64,000 nucleotides of DNA from Thermodesulfobacterium hydrogeniphilum (GCF_000746255.1 NZ_JQKW01000014.1:18094-82093), one strand, 5' to 3'; positions 39,299-48,925 are shown, counted from the stretch's first letter. Program-made: numbers and translations. Notes: generated by a model from the sequence alone, not told the origin.

Positions 39299-39534
39299 TT
39301 TAAACTCCTTGTTTTCCCTTAATTTCAATAGTGGTTTTTTATAAATTAAATTATATCACAGAATTTTAAAAATGTTTATGATACACTACCTATAAAGACA
39401 TTAAACGATATTTCAAATAGTTATATTAAAAGGGATAAAAAGGTAAAGGAATAGATTCAAAATTTCTTAACACCATGTTAGAATATGGAAAGAAAAGAGG
39501 AAGAAAAATAGCAGAACTTTTGGAAGGAGGTTTT

Positions 39535-40479
39535 ATGGATATCCTTGTTTTTGGATTAGGTGCTTTAGGAACTGTATTTGCTACCTGTTTAAAAAATGCA
39601 GGCCATAATGTATATGCTTTTATTAAAAAAGAGCATCTCTCTAAATTTAAAAATAAAAAGTTAAAAATCATAGGTTTATTTGGCGAAAAAGAAGCAGAAG
39701 TAAATGAATTCTTTTATGAATTAAAAGATTTAAAAGAAAAATTCTTGGATTTAATCATTCTTACAGTAAAGGCTTTTGATACAGAAAAAGCAATTTATCA
39801 AATTAAAGAAATTATAAAGCCTGATACTTTGGTTCTCCTTGCCCAAAATGGCTATGGAAACTATGAAATAGCCAGTAAAATCTTAGGAAAAGAAAAAGTT
39901 ATTTTAGGAAGGGTTATTTTTGGAGCAAGAGTTATAAAACCAGCTTTAGCAGAAGTCACAGTTATCGCTGATGATGTAGTTATAGGACAACCTGATAAAG
40001 CTATTGATAAAACTACTTTAGAAAACATAGCTAATATGCTTACCAATGCAGGTATCCCAACCCGTGTTTCTGAAGATGTGTATGCTATTTTATGGGATAA
40101 AATTCTTTACAACTCTGCTTTAAATCCTTTGGGAGCACTTCTTGAGTGTAGTTATGGAGATCTGGCTGAGATGGAAGAAACAAGATGGATTATGAATAAA
40201 ATCATAGATGAGATCTTTGAAGTTACTAAAGCAAATAATATAAAACTTAACTGGAAAAACTCTGAAGAGTATAAAAAAATTTTTTATGAAAAATTAATAC
40301 CTCCTACTGCTAAGCATTATCCTTCTATGTATTATGATATAAAATCAGGGAAAAAAACAGAAATTGATGCTCTAAATGGAGCTATTGTTGAATTGGCTAA
40401 AAAAGCTGGTTTAAAAGCTGGGATAAATCAAGTTATTACTAATTTAATAAAAGCTAAAGAAAAATTAGTTTTTAAATAA
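39535..40479 (+). CDS. panE: 2-dehydropantoate 2-reductase family (PanE)
   Basis: 314 residues from ATG 39535, which follows GGAAGGAGG; an in-frame ATG at 39475 is rejected because the Rossmann fold begins at the second start. It reduces ketopantoate to pantoate with NADPH on the way to coenzyme A. The dinucleotide motif is FGLGALGTVFA (residues 6-16), and the C-terminal ketopantoate reductase domain includes KILYNSALNPLGALL and the SMYYDIKSGKKTEIDALNG block. No other pantothenate gene is adjacent. Paralogues with other ketoacid substrates exist, so the substrate is likely but not proved. Confidence 0.9.
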   Translation: MDILVFGLGALGTVFATCLKNAGHNVYAFIKKEHLSKFKNKKLKIIGLFGEKEAEVNEFFYELKDLKEKFLDLIILTVKAFDTEKAIYQIKEIIKPDTLVLLAQNGYGNYEIASKILGKEKVILGRVIFGARVIKPALAEVTVIADDVVIGQPDKAIDKTTLENIANMLTNAGIPTRVSEDVYAILWDKILYNSALNPLGALLECSYGDLAEMEETRWIMNKIIDEIFEVTKANNIKLNWKNSEEYKKIFYEKLIPPTAKHYPSMYYDIKSGKKTEIDALNGAIVELAKKAGLKAGINQVITNLIKAKEKLVFK

Positions 40480-40547
40480 TTAAAAATCTTGAAATTTAAC
40501 TAATTAGCTATAATTTGTAAATAGATCCTTTTGAAAAGGAGGCTTTA

Positions 40548-40928
40548 ATGAAATCATTTAAAGATATAGCTAAGATTTTAAAAGCTTTATCTGATGAAAC
40601 AAGACTTAAAATAATTACTTTACTTTCTTTTCGTCCTCATTGTGTATGCGAACTTTCTAATATTATTGGTTTCTCCCAACCTACTATTTCAAGACACTTA
40701 CAGATTCTTGCTGAAGCAGGTATAGTAAATTTTAAAAAAGAAAGATTTTTTATTATTTATTATTTAGCTCCTAAAAGTGAGTTTATTGAAAAAATTCTGG
40801 AAACGATTTTAGATACCATAAAAGATTATCCTTTTTATAATAATTTGATTAAAAAAACTACTCCTACTTTTTCTTTTAACGGTGTGGAGTTGCCTTCACA
40901 AGTTAAAAATTTTAAAAAATATCTTTAA
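40548..40928 (+). CDS. ArsR-family transcriptional regulator
   Basis: 126 residues. The winged helix has the family opening KALSDETRLKIITLL, then HCVCELSNI with Cys32 and Cys34, matching the CVC metalloid-binding motif of the alpha-3 site in ArsR sensors. Helix-turn-helix residues QPTISRHLQILAEAGIV follow. AAAAGGAGG is the ribosome binding site. No arsenic resistance gene is nearby; the next genes, 29 bases away, are the TrkH and TrkA potassium genes. It may respond to As(III), Sb(III) or another thiophilic metal. Confidence 0.92.
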   Translation: MKSFKDIAKILKALSDETRLKIITLLSFRPHCVCELSNIIGFSQPTISRHLQILAEAGIVNFKKERFFIIYYLAPKSEFIEKILETILDTIKDYPFYNNLIKKTTPTFSFNGVELPSQVKNFKKYL

Positions 40929-40957
40929 ATTTAATAAAATCGTGATAATAATTTCTT

Positions 40958-42286
40958 GTGCGTTTATTAGAATTAACTCCCCATAGAATAATATTAATTT
41001 CCTATTTAATTTTAATCTTAATTGGAGCTATTTTACTTTATTTGCCCTTTTCAGTAAATAAACCTATTCATTTTTTGGATGCAATTTTTACTGCCACTTC
41101 TGCAGTAACAGTTACAGGTCTTATTGTTCTCAATACTGCAAAAGATTTTACTTTTTTAGGTAAATTAATAATTCTTTTTCTTATTCAAATTGGTGGTTTA
41201 GGTTACCTAACTTTTACTACTTATTTTTTAATTACTCTTAAAAGAAAAATAGGATTAAGAGAAAGACTTATTTTAGCAGAATCTTTAAATATCTCAGAAA
41301 TTTATGGTTTGGTTAAATTTTTAAAAAAAGTTTTTCCTATAATTATTTTAATAGAATTTATAGGAACAATTTTATTATTCTTTCCTTTCCTTTTTAAATT
41401 TAAAGATTTTAATTTTGCTTTTTTTGCTGCTTTTTTTCATTCTATCTCAGCCTTTAATAATGCCGGTTTTTCAATTTTTCCTGATAATTTTATACAATTT
41501 AGAAACAATTTTTTTATTAATTTTATAATTGCTTTGCTTATTATTTTAGGAGGGTTGGGTTTTTATGTATTAGATGAATTATTATTATACATTAAAAAAG
41601 AAATTAAAATGTTGAGTATTCATACTAAATTGGTTCTTTTAAGTTCAATTATATTTATATTTCTGGGAGCATTAATATTATTTATAAATGTTTTTAACTG
41701 GAGTGACCTAACTTTTAAAGAGAAATTTTTAATTTCCTTTTTTCATAGTATTTCAGCCCGAACAGCTGGTTTTAATACTATAGATTTATCCAGATTTTCA
41801 GAAGGCTCTCTATTTTCTCTGATATGCTTAATGTTTATAGGTGCTTCTCCTGGAGGTACAGGAGGTGGTATAAAAACAATTACCATGGTAGTTATTTTGC
41901 TTTCAGTATATTCTTATATCCGAGGATATAAAGAGGTAGTAGTTTTTAATAGAAGCATAAAAGATAACCAAATCCACAGGGCTATGATAATATTGAGCTT
42001 AGGATTTTTTTATACTACTTTTATGGCTTTGTTACTTAGTGAATTGGAAGAAAAGCCCTTTCTTGCTACTTTATTTGAAGTGATTTCTGCTTTTTCCACA
42101 GTTGGACTTTCTATAGGAAATTCTCAAGGATTAAGTTTTTGTGCAGATTTTTCTAACATTGGTAAATTATTAATAATTTTAACAATGATTGTAGGAAGAG
42201 TTGGTATTTTAAGTTTTATGTTGGCTATAGCTGGAAAAGAAAAAATAAGGTATATTAAACATCCAGAAGCGAGGTTATACTTATGA
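40958..42286 (+). CDS. TrkH-family potassium uptake channel
   Basis: 442 residues from GTG 40958, with ten or more hydrophobic helices. It forms the potassium-conducting pore in the cytoplasmic membrane. The selectivity-filter repeats are visible as SAVTVTGLI (about residue 49), AFNNAGFSIFP, SARTAGFNTIDL and SAFSTVGLSIG, each with a central Gly. MASS spacing and length match TrkH/KtrB. It overlaps trkA by 4 bases (ATGA at 42283). Confidence 0.92.
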   Translation: MRLLELTPHRIILISYLILILIGAILLYLPFSVNKPIHFLDAIFTATSAVTVTGLIVLNTAKDFTFLGKLIILFLIQIGGLGYLTFTTYFLITLKRKIGLRERLILAESLNISEIYGLVKFLKKVFPIIILIEFIGTILLFFPFLFKFKDFNFAFFAAFFHSISAFNNAGFSIFPDNFIQFRNNFFINFIIALLIILGGLGFYVLDELLLYIKKEIKMLSIHTKLVLLSSIIFIFLGALILFINVFNWSDLTFKEKFLISFFHSISARTAGFNTIDLSRFSEGSLFSLICLMFIGASPGGTGGGIKTITMVVILLSVYSYIRGYKEVVVFNRSIKDNQIHRAMIILSLGFFYTTFMALLLSELEEKPFLATLFEVISAFSTVGLSIGNSQGLSFCADFSNIGKLLIILTMIVGRVGILSFMLAIAGKEKIRYIKHPEARLYL

Positions 42287-42930
42287 AGGTTAAAAAAGTT
42301 TTTGGAGTTATAGGTTTAGGAAGATTTGGTTCCAATGTAGCTAAATTATTAGCTGAAGCAGGAGCTGAAGTAATAGCTTGTGATATAAACGAAGAAAGAG
42401 TTAAGGCTATTTCAGATCTGGTTTCTAAAGCCTTTATTCTTGATGCTACAGATGAAAAAGCCCTTAGAGAATCAGGTATTGCTAATGTGGATGTAGCTAT
42501 AGTCAGTATTGGAGAGAATATAGAAGCAAGTATTTTAATTGTGGTTCAGCTTTTAGAATTAGATGTAAAAGAAATTATAGCTAAAGCTGCAACCTCTATT
42601 CATGGTAAAATTCTTGAAAAACTCGGTGCAACAAGGGTGATTTATCCAGAAAGAGATATGGCTATAAGATTAGCTCATTCACTTTTAATAGGTGGTTTTA
42701 TTGAAGAAATACCTTTTGCTGAAGATTATAGTATATTTGAAATAAAAGTGCCTTCATATTTTATAAATAAATCTCTAAAAGACTTGGATTTAAGAAAAAA
42801 ATATAAAATTACAGTATTAGCTATAAAAAGAGGAGATAATGTTATAATAAACCCTCCTGCTGAAGAAAAATTTATGGAAAATGATGTCCTTTTAATACTG
42901 GGTAAAGCTGAGAGGATATTAAAGTTATAA
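42283..42930 (+). CDS. TrkA-family potassium channel regulator
   Basis: 215 residues. An N-terminal RCK Rossmann domain begins FGVIGLGRFGSNVAKLLAE and continues with DATDEKALRESGI, and a C-terminal RCK_C domain follows (from about residue 137, with IEEIPFAEDYSIFEIKVP). It binds NAD(H) or ATP and gates the TrkH channel encoded directly upstream with an ATGA overlap. The 3' end overlaps the convergent nikO by 6 bases. Confidence 0.93.
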   Translation: MKVKKVFGVIGLGRFGSNVAKLLAEAGAEVIACDINEERVKAISDLVSKAFILDATDEKALRESGIANVDVAIVSIGENIEASILIVVQLLELDVKEIIAKAATSIHGKILEKLGATRVIYPERDMAIRLAHSLLIGGFIEEIPFAEDYSIFEIKVPSYFINKSLKDLDLRKKYKITVLAIKRGDNVIINPPAEEKFMENDVLLILGKAERILKL

Positions 42931-43581
42931 AATTTTATAAAATTTATCTTTTTCTAAATAATAAGTTTTATTTGCAATCTCCTTTAAAAACTCTTTATCA
43001 TGAGAAACAATAACACAATTTTTAACATAATTTTTTAAAAATTCTATAAGTTTAAATTTGGTTTTTTCATCAAGTCCTGCAGAAGGTTCATCAAGAAGAT
43101 AACAAATGGGATTCATAGCAAAAATTCCTGCCAGAGCCACTAATTTTTTTTCTCCTCCTGAGAGTTTGTAAATAGGTCTTTCAAGTAAATGATGTATATT
43201 AAATAAATCAGATATATTTTGCACTATTTTTAAAACTTCTTCTTTACTTTTTCCAAGATTTAGAGGACCAAAAGCTATATCTTCTTTTACTGTGGGACAA
43301 AATAATTGGGAATCAGAGTCCTGAAAAAGTAGACCAATCTTTTGTCTTACTTCTATAAAATCTTTTTCTTTTTTTCTTTCTTTTCCTAAAATTATTATTT
43401 TCCCTTTTTGAGGTCTTAAAAATCCTGTAATAATATAAAGTAAAGTAGTTTTTCCTGCTCCGTTAGGTCCGACTAAACCGACTTTATCCCCTACCCTAAC
43501 TTCAAAATTAATATTTTTTAAAACTGGAAAAGAATTATAACTAAAAGTAATGTTTTCCAATTTTATTAATATATCTTCCAT
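42925..43581 (-). CDS. nikO: Nickel ECF transporter ATPase
   Basis: 218 residues. Walker A GPNGAGKTT, signature LSGGEKKLVALAG and Walker B CYLLDEPSAGLD are intact. It belongs to the CbiO/NikO family that powers energy-coupling-factor metal importers. It is the last gene of a five-gene leftward operon whose composition (K-M-L-Q-O) indicates nickel rather than cobalt. The start lies 12 bases after nikQ. Confidence 0.92.
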   Translation of the reverse strand: MEDILIKLENITFSYNSFPVLKNINFEVRVGDKVGLVGPNGAGKTTLLYIITGFLRPQKGKIIILGKERKKEKDFIEVRQKIGLLFQDSDSQLFCPTVKEDIAFGPLNLGKSKEEVLKIVQNISDLFNIHHLLERPIYKLSGGEKKLVALAGIFAMNPICYLLDEPSAGLDEKTKFKLIEFLKNYVKNCVIVSHDKEFLKEIANKTYYLEKDKFYKIL

Positions 43582-43593
43582 AATTAGCCTTTT

Positions 43594-44337
43594 CTAATTA
43601 AATAAAAAAATTAAAATAGATATTAAACATATAAAAATTCCAAAGATTATATCTTTTTTCTCCATTTTAAAATGATCTAAAAGAGGGAAAAAACCTTTAA
43701 AACCTCTGCAAAGCATGGCTTTATATACTTCTTCAGATCTTTCAAAACTCTTTAATAATAAAGCTCCTAATATATAAGCATAAGTTTTATAAGTAAAAAT
43801 ATTAGTTTTTGGATTAAAACCACGAGCCAAAACCGCTCTTTTTATTTTTATATATTCTTCATGCATAACAGTAATATAACGGTAAAATAAAAAAAATACA
43901 GTTACTAATTTGGTTGGGATTTTAAAATGAAGCATAGCATGAGCAATATCAAAAATAGTAGAAGTAGCTAACAGAGCTATAGTTGCTAAAATTATAGCAT
44001 TACATTTAAGTGTTATAGATAAGGCATATTCAATTCCTTTTAAACTTATTTTTAAAAATCCTAAATGAATATAAGGATTAGATTGATAAGTAAAAGGCAA
44101 AAATAGCCACATAAATAAAATAAAAAAATTAGCTGAAAAAATTCTATTTGTTAATTCTTTTAAATTAAGATTTGCTATTAAGATTAAAGACAAGGAAAAT
44201 AAAAGATACAAAAAGGGAACTAAAAGCCCTTTAGAAATAGCACATAATATTGCAAAAACAGTTAAACTTAAAATTTTTATTCTTGGATCAAGTTTATGTA
44301 AGAAGGAATTTCCCTCTGCAAAAACTTCAAGATGCAT
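43594..44337 (-). CDS. nikQ: Nickel ECF transporter transmembrane subunit
   Basis: 247 residues with five to six hydrophobic helices. The CbiQ/EcfT coupling motifs with short Ala-Arg-Gly signature are visible as KRAVLARGFNPKT and YKAMLCRGFKG, which contact the ATPase. It is the membrane scaffold between NikMN-type substrate binding and NikO. It follows nikL by 10 bases. Confidence 0.92.
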   Translation of the reverse strand: MHLEVFAEGNSFLHKLDPRIKILSLTVFAILCAISKGLLVPFLYLLFSLSLILIANLNLKELTNRIFSANFFILFMWLFLPFTYQSNPYIHLGFLKISLKGIEYALSITLKCNAIILATIALLATSTIFDIAHAMLHFKIPTKLVTVFFLFYRYITVMHEEYIKIKRAVLARGFNPKTNIFTYKTYAYILGALLLKSFERSEEVYKAMLCRGFKGFFPLLDHFKMEKKDIIFGIFICLISILIFLFN

Positions 44338-44347
44338 TTAAAATTTC

Positions 44348-44941
44348 TTATAATCTCTTTCTGGTTTTTAACAGAGCAATTATACCCCAAATTCCAAAAA
44401 TGTAACCTATTCCACCTATTATTTCATGAATTTTAGCTTTACTCATGTCTTTTTTTAGATCCATAAGCATAGATTTTATACCTTCTGTTTCCTCAGCTAC
44501 AACTTGCCTAACAATCTTTTTTAATTCATCTTTACTAATAGATGTCTGAATTTGAGAATTTTTGGATTTAACAATTTTTTTAGATATTTCTTTTTGAGAG
44601 GAAGTTTGATTCTTTTCAGTTACCTCTTTCAGGCCTTCTATTTCATATTCTGCTAAATGCCCCTCTCCTGCAATTAATTTTATTTTAACAGATCCTTTTT
44701 CATTAACTAAAACTTTAAATCTCCCTTTTTCATCAGTAGTAGTTTGTGCGATTTTTTTTCCTTGTTCATCATAAATTTCTACTAAACATTTTTTACAAGG
44801 AGATCCATCAGAAAAATATGATTCTCCTATAATACAGTTTCCCTCTCTATAACCAAAAACACTTACTTTATGAGCTAAAGCTGCTTTAACTGATATCAAC
44901 ATTAAAAATAAGCTAAATAATAAACATAACCTTTTATTCAT
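44348..44941 (-). CDS. nikL: NikL-like accessory membrane protein
   Basis: 197 residues. A signal peptide (about 1-23) is followed by AHKVSVFGYREG and a small Ig-like carboxypeptidase-regulatory fold (GESYFSDGSPCKKCLVEIYDEQGKK, described here in parts; about residues 40-64), then a Lys/Ser-rich linker and a C-terminal membrane helix (about 172-192). This matches NikL/CbiL-type components of nickel ECF systems. The paired CKKC cysteines and N-terminal His may bind metal in the periplasm. It overlaps nikM by 8 bases. Confidence 0.82.
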   Translation of the reverse strand: MNKRLCLLFSLFLMLISVKAALAHKVSVFGYREGNCIIGESYFSDGSPCKKCLVEIYDEQGKKIAQTTTDEKGRFKVLVNEKGSVKIKLIAGEGHLAEYEIEGLKEVTEKNQTSSQKEISKKIVKSKNSQIQTSISKDELKKIVRQVVAEETEGIKSMLMDLKKDMSKAKIHEIIGGIGYIFGIWGIIALLKTRKRL

Positions 44942-45533
44942 AAATTGCCTCCGGTTTAACTTTTAGTAAATAAGTAACTACAAAGGCTGTGATAAAACCT
45001 TCTATAATTGCTATAGGAAGATGTGCAATTAATAAAGCTTTGGCAACAGAAATAAAATTATGTTCTGTAAAATATAAAGCCAGGCTTGTAAAAATTCCTG
45101 CTAAAAACACAGATAAAGACCCAGCTAAAAAGCCTCCTATAAAGCTTAATTTTAAATTTTCTTTTTTTTCAAAACTTCTAAATAAATACCAACATATTAC
45201 AGCCGGGAGAGCCATATCAAAGGTATTTACTCCCAAGGTGGTAAGGCCTCCAAATTGAAACAAAAGAGCCTGAAGTAATAAACCCAAGAAAATAGCCAGA
45301 AAAGAAGTCCATCCTAAAAGCAACCCTACTAAACCATTTAAAATTAAATGAACTGAAGTAGGACCAATAGGCACATGGATTAAGGAGGCTACAAAAAAAG
45401 TGCTTGAAAGCACAGCAACTTCCGGAAGTTTCTTATTTTTGAGATTTTTTAATCCTATAGCTAAACCAGCTAAGGTTAAAATCCCTCCTGCTAAAAGAAC
45501 AGGAGGGGATAAAACCCCCTCTGAAATATGCAT
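44934..45533 (-). CDS. nikM: Nickel ECF transporter substrate-binding membrane subunit
   Basis: 199 residues, about six to seven helices. The N-terminal MHISEGVLSP fits the CbiM/NikM family, in which the amino terminus and His2 bind the metal ion. Further signatures are HVPIGPTSVHLILNGLVG and the TLGVNTFDMALPAV block. It starts one base after nikK ends, so the nickel-binding subunit and its periplasmic partner are co-translated. Confidence 0.92.
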   Translation of the reverse strand: MHISEGVLSPPVLLAGGILTLAGLAIGLKNLKNKKLPEVAVLSSTFFVASLIHVPIGPTSVHLILNGLVGLLLGWTSFLAIFLGLLLQALLFQFGGLTTLGVNTFDMALPAVICWYLFRSFEKKENLKLSFIGGFLAGSLSVFLAGIFTSLALYFTEHNFISVAKALLIAHLPIAIIEGFITAFVVTYLLKVKPEAIYE

Positions 45534-45534
45534 T

Positions 45535-46326
45535 TTATTTTACCTCTTTTGGTTTTGGATAGGCTTTTACCCACATAACAGCATCAAGTTCAAGAGGATA
45601 CTCTTTCCCATCTGGACCTTTCAAAGTGCCGCCATCTCCAAGAGCAGAAAATCCCCACCATCCAGCCCAAGGAATGGTATATTCAAAATAGCCATTTTCA
45701 TCGGTTTTTACTACTTGAGTAACAAAAGATTCTGCTGGAGTTTTGACTCCTTTAGTATTTAAGTATTCAACTTCCACATCTATGTTAGAAGCTGGTTTAC
45801 CATTGATGAAAACTCTCCCTCTAAAGGTGTTCCCTTCCCAAAGAGCAAAAGGTTTTACTAAAGGAATAATTTCAGCTTTAAGACCTATAGGTTTATCCCA
45901 ACCATCTTCCATTCCTAAGGCAGAAATACATACCTTGGTTATCTGTTTTATAAATTTCTCTTCTGCAGGTTCAAAATATGGTGCTGGATCTACATAAATT
46001 TGATAAACTCCTGGTCTGTTAATTTTAAGATCAGTAATATACATATGAACTTTATTCTTGCTGCCCTTCATAGATGGAATCAGTTTAACCTTCCAATTGG
46101 GCTTAATTTTTTCTCCTCTTACAAAAATTCCACTATCAATAATTTTAAAATCCATATTAGGTCCGCCTTCCATAGGATGGGTAAATTTCGCTTCTATTTT
46201 AATTGTTTTAACCCTATCTATATTGTCAGTAGTAGGTTTTAAAAGTAAAAAATGAGCTTTTGCTAAAGATGTAGAAAATAGTAATATAGATCCTCCTAAA
46301 ATAACATTTTTTAAAATCTTTTTCAT
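45535..46326 (-). CDS. nikK: NikK-like periplasmic protein (DUF4198)
   Basis: 263 residues with a signal peptide (1-24) and AHFLLLKP at the mature start, the hallmark of DUF4198 proteins associated with nickel ECF transporters. Residues 170-240 form a second beta domain (GRVFINGKPASNIDVEVEYL). The mature N-terminal His and scattered Met and Asp residues could capture Ni(II). A strong AAAAGGAGG ribosome binding site precedes ATG 46326, and a TTGACA element occurs on this strand at 46387-46382 with a weak -10 about 16 bases on. It is the first gene of the nickel operon. Confidence 0.88.
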   Translation of the reverse strand: MKKILKNVILGGSILLFSTSLAKAHFLLLKPTTDNIDRVKTIKIEAKFTHPMEGGPNMDFKIIDSGIFVRGEKIKPNWKVKLIPSMKGSKNKVHMYITDLKINRPGVYQIYVDPAPYFEPAEEKFIKQITKVCISALGMEDGWDKPIGLKAEIIPLVKPFALWEGNTFRGRVFINGKPASNIDVEVEYLNTKGVKTPAESFVTQVVKTDENGYFEYTIPWAGWWGFSALGDGGTLKGPDGKEYPLELDAVMWVKAYPKPKEVK

Positions 46327-46478
46327 AGTATGCCTCCTTTTATAGGAATATTTTTCTAATTTTTATCACTAATAAAAAAATTGTCAACTTTTATAAAAGA
46401 TTTTTTTAATTCAAAATTTTTGGTCCTTTATTTATACTAATTTTTAAAAAGATTTTAGATCTCAAAGATATTTTTAGC

Positions 46479-46506
46479 TTGACAAAAAAATTTTCTTAAC
46501 TATTAT
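46479..46506 (+). promoter_or_regulatory. Promoter of the monohaem cytochrome gene
   Basis: TTGACA at 46479-46484, a 16-base spacer and TATTAT at 46501-46506. ATG 46514 begins 7 bases after the -10 element, so the transcript should be leaderless. Confidence 0.6.
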
Positions 46507-46513
46507 TTAATCT

Positions 46514-46825
46514 ATGAAAGGTAAACTTTTTAGTTTTCTTATTTTTCCTATTATTTTAACAGGTATTATTTTTATTTCTAAGGTATCTTTTATAAATATA
46601 GCTAAAGAAGACTTTAAATGTCTAAAATGTCATAAAGGCTCTAAAAGTTTAGAAAATATTGTTAAAGAAAAACATATCACTTCAGCAGATCAATTAAAAT
46701 ATTTAATTAGAAAAGGACCAAAATCTGGATTACATATTACCGTTCCTGATAAAGATTTAGAAAAGGCTATTGAATATCTACATTTAAAATATAATGTCAA
46801 AAAAGAAAAAACAAAAAAGAATTAA
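46514..46825 (+). CDS. Small monohaem cytochrome c
   Basis: 103 residues with an N-terminal signal or anchor (about 4-24) and a single CxxCH (CLKCH, about residues 36-40). The remaining sequence (KGPKSGLHITVPDKDLEKAIEYL) ends in a helix like that of short class I cytochromes; no distal Met is obvious, so the sixth ligand may be a His in KEKHIT or GLHIT. It is a periplasmic electron carrier of unknown partner. Its last 32 bases overlap the start of rnr. Confidence 0.8.
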   Translation: MKGKLFSFLIFPIILTGIIFISKVSFINIAKEDFKCLKCHKGSKSLENIVKEKHITSADQLKYLIRKGPKSGLHITVPDKDLEKAIEYLHLKYNVKKEKTKKN

Positions 46826-48917
46826 CTCAAAATTTTTGGAAGAAGAAATTTTTTCACTCTTCAAAAAAAAGAAAAAACCTCTCCTTTTAAAAGAAATTTA
46901 TCATTTTTTAAATATTCCTTCTGAAGAAAGAAAAAAAGTAAGAGCCATTATCAAAGATCTCACAGAACAAGGGAAACTTGTTAGGATTAAACGGAGAAAA
47001 TATGGTCTTTCTGAACATTTGGATGTAGTTAAAGGCACACTAAGAGTTCATCCTGATGGTTTTGGATTTGTAGAAACTGAAGATGAAAGAACTGTTTTTA
47101 TACCTCCAAGAAAGATAGGTAAAGCTTTAAATGGAGATATAGTTTTAGTAAGAATTGATAAATCCACACCTAAAGGTCCAGAAGGAACAATTATTCAGGT
47201 TTTAGAAAGAAAAAGAAAAAATATTATTGGATATCTTATTAAACGCAAAAAACTTTTTTTTGTGGAACCTGAAGACCCCCGTTTTCCTTTTGAAATTTAT
47301 ATTCCCAAAAAACGATTACATAATGCCCAAAAAGGTCATTTAGTAGTTACCAAAATTATCCAGAATACTTCAGAATTTGGTCTTCCTATAGGAGAGATTG
47401 TTAAAGATTTAGGAGATCCTTCTAATTTAGAAACTCATACCTGGGCTGTGATTTATAACTATGATCTACCTCATGAGTGGAAATCTAAGGTGAAAAAAGA
47501 GCTTGCTAAAATTCCTGAAGAAGTAAGACCTGAAGATAAAAAAGGACGTCAAGATTTAACAAAAATTCCTTTAGTCACTATAGATGGAGAAAATGCCAAA
47601 GATTTTGATGATGCTATTTGTGTGAAAAGAACTCCTAAAGGTTATAAACTTTGGGTTGCTATTGCTGATGTGTCCCATTATGTTCAAAAAAATTCATTTT
47701 TAGATAAAGAAGCTTATTTAAGAGGGACCAGTGTCTATTTTCCTAATATGGTAATTCCTATGTTTCCTGAAAAGCTCTCTAATAATCTCTGTAGCTTAAA
47801 TCCTCAAGTAGAACGATTAGCTATGGTGGTTGAATTAGATTTCAATCAATATGGAGATATTTTAAAAAAAAATTTTTATGAAGCAGTAATAAAATCTCAC
47901 GCCCGTTTAACTTATACAGAAGTTAAACAAATGATAGTTGATAAAAATAAAGAAGTGATTCAAAAATATGAAAATTTATATTCTATGTTAGAAGTTGCAG
48001 CAGAATTAGCTTTGATTTTAAGAGAAAAAAGATTAAGAAGAGGAAGTCTTGATTTTGATCTCCCTGAACCAGAAGTTGTTATAAATATGAAAGGAGAAAT
48101 AGAAAATATAGTAAAAAGAGAAAGGAATTTAGCTCACATGCTTATAGAAGATTTTATGATTATAGCTAATGAAGCAGTGGCAGAATTTTTAACAGAGAAA
48201 GGTTATTCTTTTCTCTATCGTGTACATGAAACACCTGATTTAAATAAATTGAAACAACTTTCTGAAATATTTTTAGCTTATGGAATAGAAATAGAGTTCC
48301 CTGAAGAAATAACACCTCAATTTTTTCAAGAACTTTTAAGTAATTTTGCAGGAAAACCTTATGCTTATTTACTTAATAATCTTCTTTTAAGATCTCTTAA
48401 GCAAGCCAAATATTCTCCAGAAAATGTAGGACATTTTGGTTTAGCTTCTGAGTGCTATTGTCATTTTACTTCTCCTATTAGACGATATCCTGATTTAGTA
48501 GTTCATAGGACTTTAAAAAAAGCTTTAAGGAAGAAAAAGTCACCCTATAGAGAAGATGAACTTGAAATTATGGGAAAACATCTCTCAGAAAGGGAAAGAA
48601 CAGCAGAAGAAGCAGAAAGAAATGTTCTTAAAAGGTTTCAGGCCTTTTTTATGAAAGATAAACTCGGACAAATTTTTGAAGGGATTATTACTGGAGTCAC
48701 TGCTTTCGGTTTCTTTGTAGATTTAGAAGAATATTTAATAAGTGGAGTGGTTAGACTGATTGATATTCCGGATGATTTTTATGTGTTAGATGAAAAAGGA
48801 ATATCTTTAATAGGACAAAAATCAGGAAAAGTCTTTCAAATAGGACAAAAAGTAAAAGTTAAAGTAAAAGAAGTAGATTTAAAACGCTTTCATATTAACT
48901 TTGAATTAGTAAATTAA
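46794..48917 (+). CDS. rnr: Ribonuclease R
   Basis: 707 residues. This 3'-5' exoribonuclease degrades structured RNA. An N-terminal winged helix (about 10-75), cold-shock-like domains, the RNB catalytic domain with TIDGENAKDFDDAI (Asp cluster, about residue 270) and HFTSPIRRYPDLVVHR, and a C-terminal S1 domain (about 625-705, GIITGVTAFGFFVDLE) are all present. The chosen ATG 46794 is close to the family's start and lies within the end of the cytochrome gene; the two are therefore probably coupled. Confidence 0.95.
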   Translation: MSKKKKQKRINSKFLEEEIFSLFKKKKKPLLLKEIYHFLNIPSEERKKVRAIIKDLTEQGKLVRIKRRKYGLSEHLDVVKGTLRVHPDGFGFVETEDERTVFIPPRKIGKALNGDIVLVRIDKSTPKGPEGTIIQVLERKRKNIIGYLIKRKKLFFVEPEDPRFPFEIYIPKKRLHNAQKGHLVVTKIIQNTSEFGLPIGEIVKDLGDPSNLETHTWAVIYNYDLPHEWKSKVKKELAKIPEEVRPEDKKGRQDLTKIPLVTIDGENAKDFDDAICVKRTPKGYKLWVAIADVSHYVQKNSFLDKEAYLRGTSVYFPNMVIPMFPEKLSNNLCSLNPQVERLAMVVELDFNQYGDILKKNFYEAVIKSHARLTYTEVKQMIVDKNKEVIQKYENLYSMLEVAAELALILREKRLRRGSLDFDLPEPEVVINMKGEIENIVKRERNLAHMLIEDFMIIANEAVAEFLTEKGYSFLYRVHETPDLNKLKQLSEIFLAYGIEIEFPEEITPQFFQELLSNFAGKPYAYLLNNLLLRSLKQAKYSPENVGHFGLASECYCHFTSPIRRYPDLVVHRTLKKALRKKKSPYREDELEIMGKHLSERERTAEEAERNVLKRFQAFFMKDKLGQIFEGIITGVTAFGFFVDLEEYLISGVVRLIDIPDDFYVLDEKGISLIGQKSGKVFQIGQKVKVKVKEVDLKRFHINFELVN

Positions 48918-48925
48918 ATTTTCTA

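Noticed and set aside
42930..42945. Sixteen-base palindrome AAATTTTATAAAATTT at the trkA/nikO junction
   Set aside because: It is pure A and T, partly coding, and not a stable hairpin; not called a terminator.
46327..46513. Nickel/cobalt riboswitch or NikR site upstream of nikK
   Set aside because: No structured GC-containing leader and no GTATGA-type half sites were found; only AT-rich promoter-like sequence.
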